Source of the DNA: Gardnerella vaginalis
Lineage (GTDB): Bacteria > Actinomycetota > Actinomycetes > Actinomycetales > Bifidobacteriaceae
Assembly (NCBI GenBank): GCA_946997215.1
Contig: CAMPUL010000001.1
Location: 1 to 64,000 of the forward strand
Direction of reading: 5' to 3'
DNA: 64,000 nt
Notes under the pieces: generated by a model
What the model was told of the DNA's origin: nothing
The model's input: only the letters and a program-made list of their open reading frames with translations
Database searches by the model: none
Position numbers and translations under genes: made by a program
In this document: positions 63,476 through 64,000 of the stretch, piece by piece
How the letters are laid out: each line of letters starts with the position of its first letter
How positions within the stretch are numbered: the stretch's first letter is position 1

Positions 63476-64000
63476 CTATCTACTTTTATTACTATTATTA
63501 TGTTTTTTGTTTGTTGATTTTTCATTATTACTTTTAGATTTATTAGACTTGCTTGTGCTATTGGAGTGATTATTTTGCTTGCCACTTTGCTTAGTGGTAT
63601 TAATCTTAGAAGACTTGCTATTTGCATCATTTTCTTTAGCCTTAAAGCTCATATCGTCTGGCTTGTCTGCCTTGTGAAGAGCATAAAACAAGTCACTATA
63701 CCACGGCAATGCTTTTCTATCTTCGTACAAAGAATCATCCTTATTAAACGATTCTGGAACAGAACCAGTAATCGCCTCAGGATGCTCTACTCTAACAGCT
63801 TGCTCCCCTGGAAATATAAACCCCAATCTTTCCCTTGCTTGAGCTGCAACATATGCCCTGTCTTTCCAACGTTCTACATCGTTATTAAGAGCTTGCTTTT
63901 TATCTTTCAAAGCAGACTCATCCCTTTGCAAAGCGTGCAATTCTGCCAAACTTAAAGCATAGTTACGAATTGTTGATATAAGACCAATACAGCAAAGAAA
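63476..64000 (-). CDS. ftsB: FtsB/DivIC septum formation initiator, N-terminus beyond the window
   Basis: The frame is open to the right edge, so the start is outside. The visible part begins in a membrane helix (FLCCIGLISTIRNYALSL), followed by a coiled coil (LHALQRDESALKDKKQALN) and VAAQARERLGFIFPGEQAVRV, the DivIC/FtsB signature. The C-terminal 60 residues are Ser/Lys/Asn-rich low complexity, unusual for the family. It acts in the FtsQLB divisome complex. Followed by DUF501-Ppx, the conserved actinobacterial order; an eno gene is expected just beyond the window. Confidence 0.88.
   Translation of the reverse strand, partial: FLCCIGLISTIRNYALSLAELHALQRDESALKDKKQALNNDVERWKDRAYVAAQARERLGFIFPGEQAVRVEHPEAITGSVPESFNKDDSLYEDRKALPWYSDLFYALHKADKPDDMSFKAKENDANSKSSKINTTKQSGKQNNHSNSTSKSNKSKSNNEKSTNKKHNNSNKSR

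Overview
The window looks like a chromosomal segment of an AT-rich actinobacterium of the family Bifidobacteriaceae, most likely the genus Gardnerella. This is inferred from gene content, gene order and protein similarity to bifidobacterial families (short RpoZ, WhiA, actinobacterial-type PriA, GlnE, TrmI, DUF501-Ppx, FtsB) combined with low G+C. No species call can be made from sequence alone. Almost everything from about 3.8 kb to the right edge is ordered core genome; only the left 3.8 kb is accessory. | Left edge, 1-3.8 kb: a secreted leucine-rich-repeat surface protein (cut by the window edge) carries near-identical 101-residue repeats. Its promoter region contains two inverted 26-bp dyad sites with a 2-bp core. 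The right site overlaps the stop codon of an adjacent Hin/Gin-like small serine recombinase. The sites enclose a short segment with a promoter-like sequence that now points away from the surface gene. I interpret this as a phase-variable invertible promoter, currently in the OFF orientation. To its right lie decayed pieces of a large serine recombinase, an unidentified reading frame and a type I restriction specificity subunit (hsdS). | 3.8-22.6 kb, nearly all minus strand: HAD phosphatase, secG, tpiA, pgk, whiA, rapZ, aroE, priA, metK, rpoZ, gmk, a PyrF-like pseudoenzyme, carB, carA, nusB and efp. 22.7-30.5 kb: a membrane-anchored hypothetical protein and the pyrimidine cluster (transcription order pyrB/I-fusion, pyrC, pyrF, pyrK, pyrD, pyrE). 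With carAB, the window therefore encodes the whole path from glutamine and bicarbonate to UMP. It holds two OMP-decarboxylase-family genes, one of which lacks the catalytic lysine. The aspartate transcarbamoylase is fused to only the zinc domain of the regulatory chain. | 30.6-49.3 kb: glnE, metE-metF, a SixA-type phosphatase, trmI, the tRNA t6A genes tsaE, tsaB, rimI and tsaD, holA, the DNA-uptake genes comEA and comEC, and leuS, which seems to be transcribed as a leaderless mRNA. 49.5-53.2 kb (plus strand): two small membrane proteins, a fructosamine kinase and a divergent binding-protein-like lipoprotein. 53.3-64 kb: fadD, a degenerate M23 peptidase-fold protein, tRNA-Asn, a coiled-coil/Gly-Ser-Pro-rich membrane protein, a lysine permease under a lysine riboswitch, a TRIC channel, ilvE, tRNA-Leu, a DUF501-Ppx/GppA fusion, and ftsB running off the right edge.
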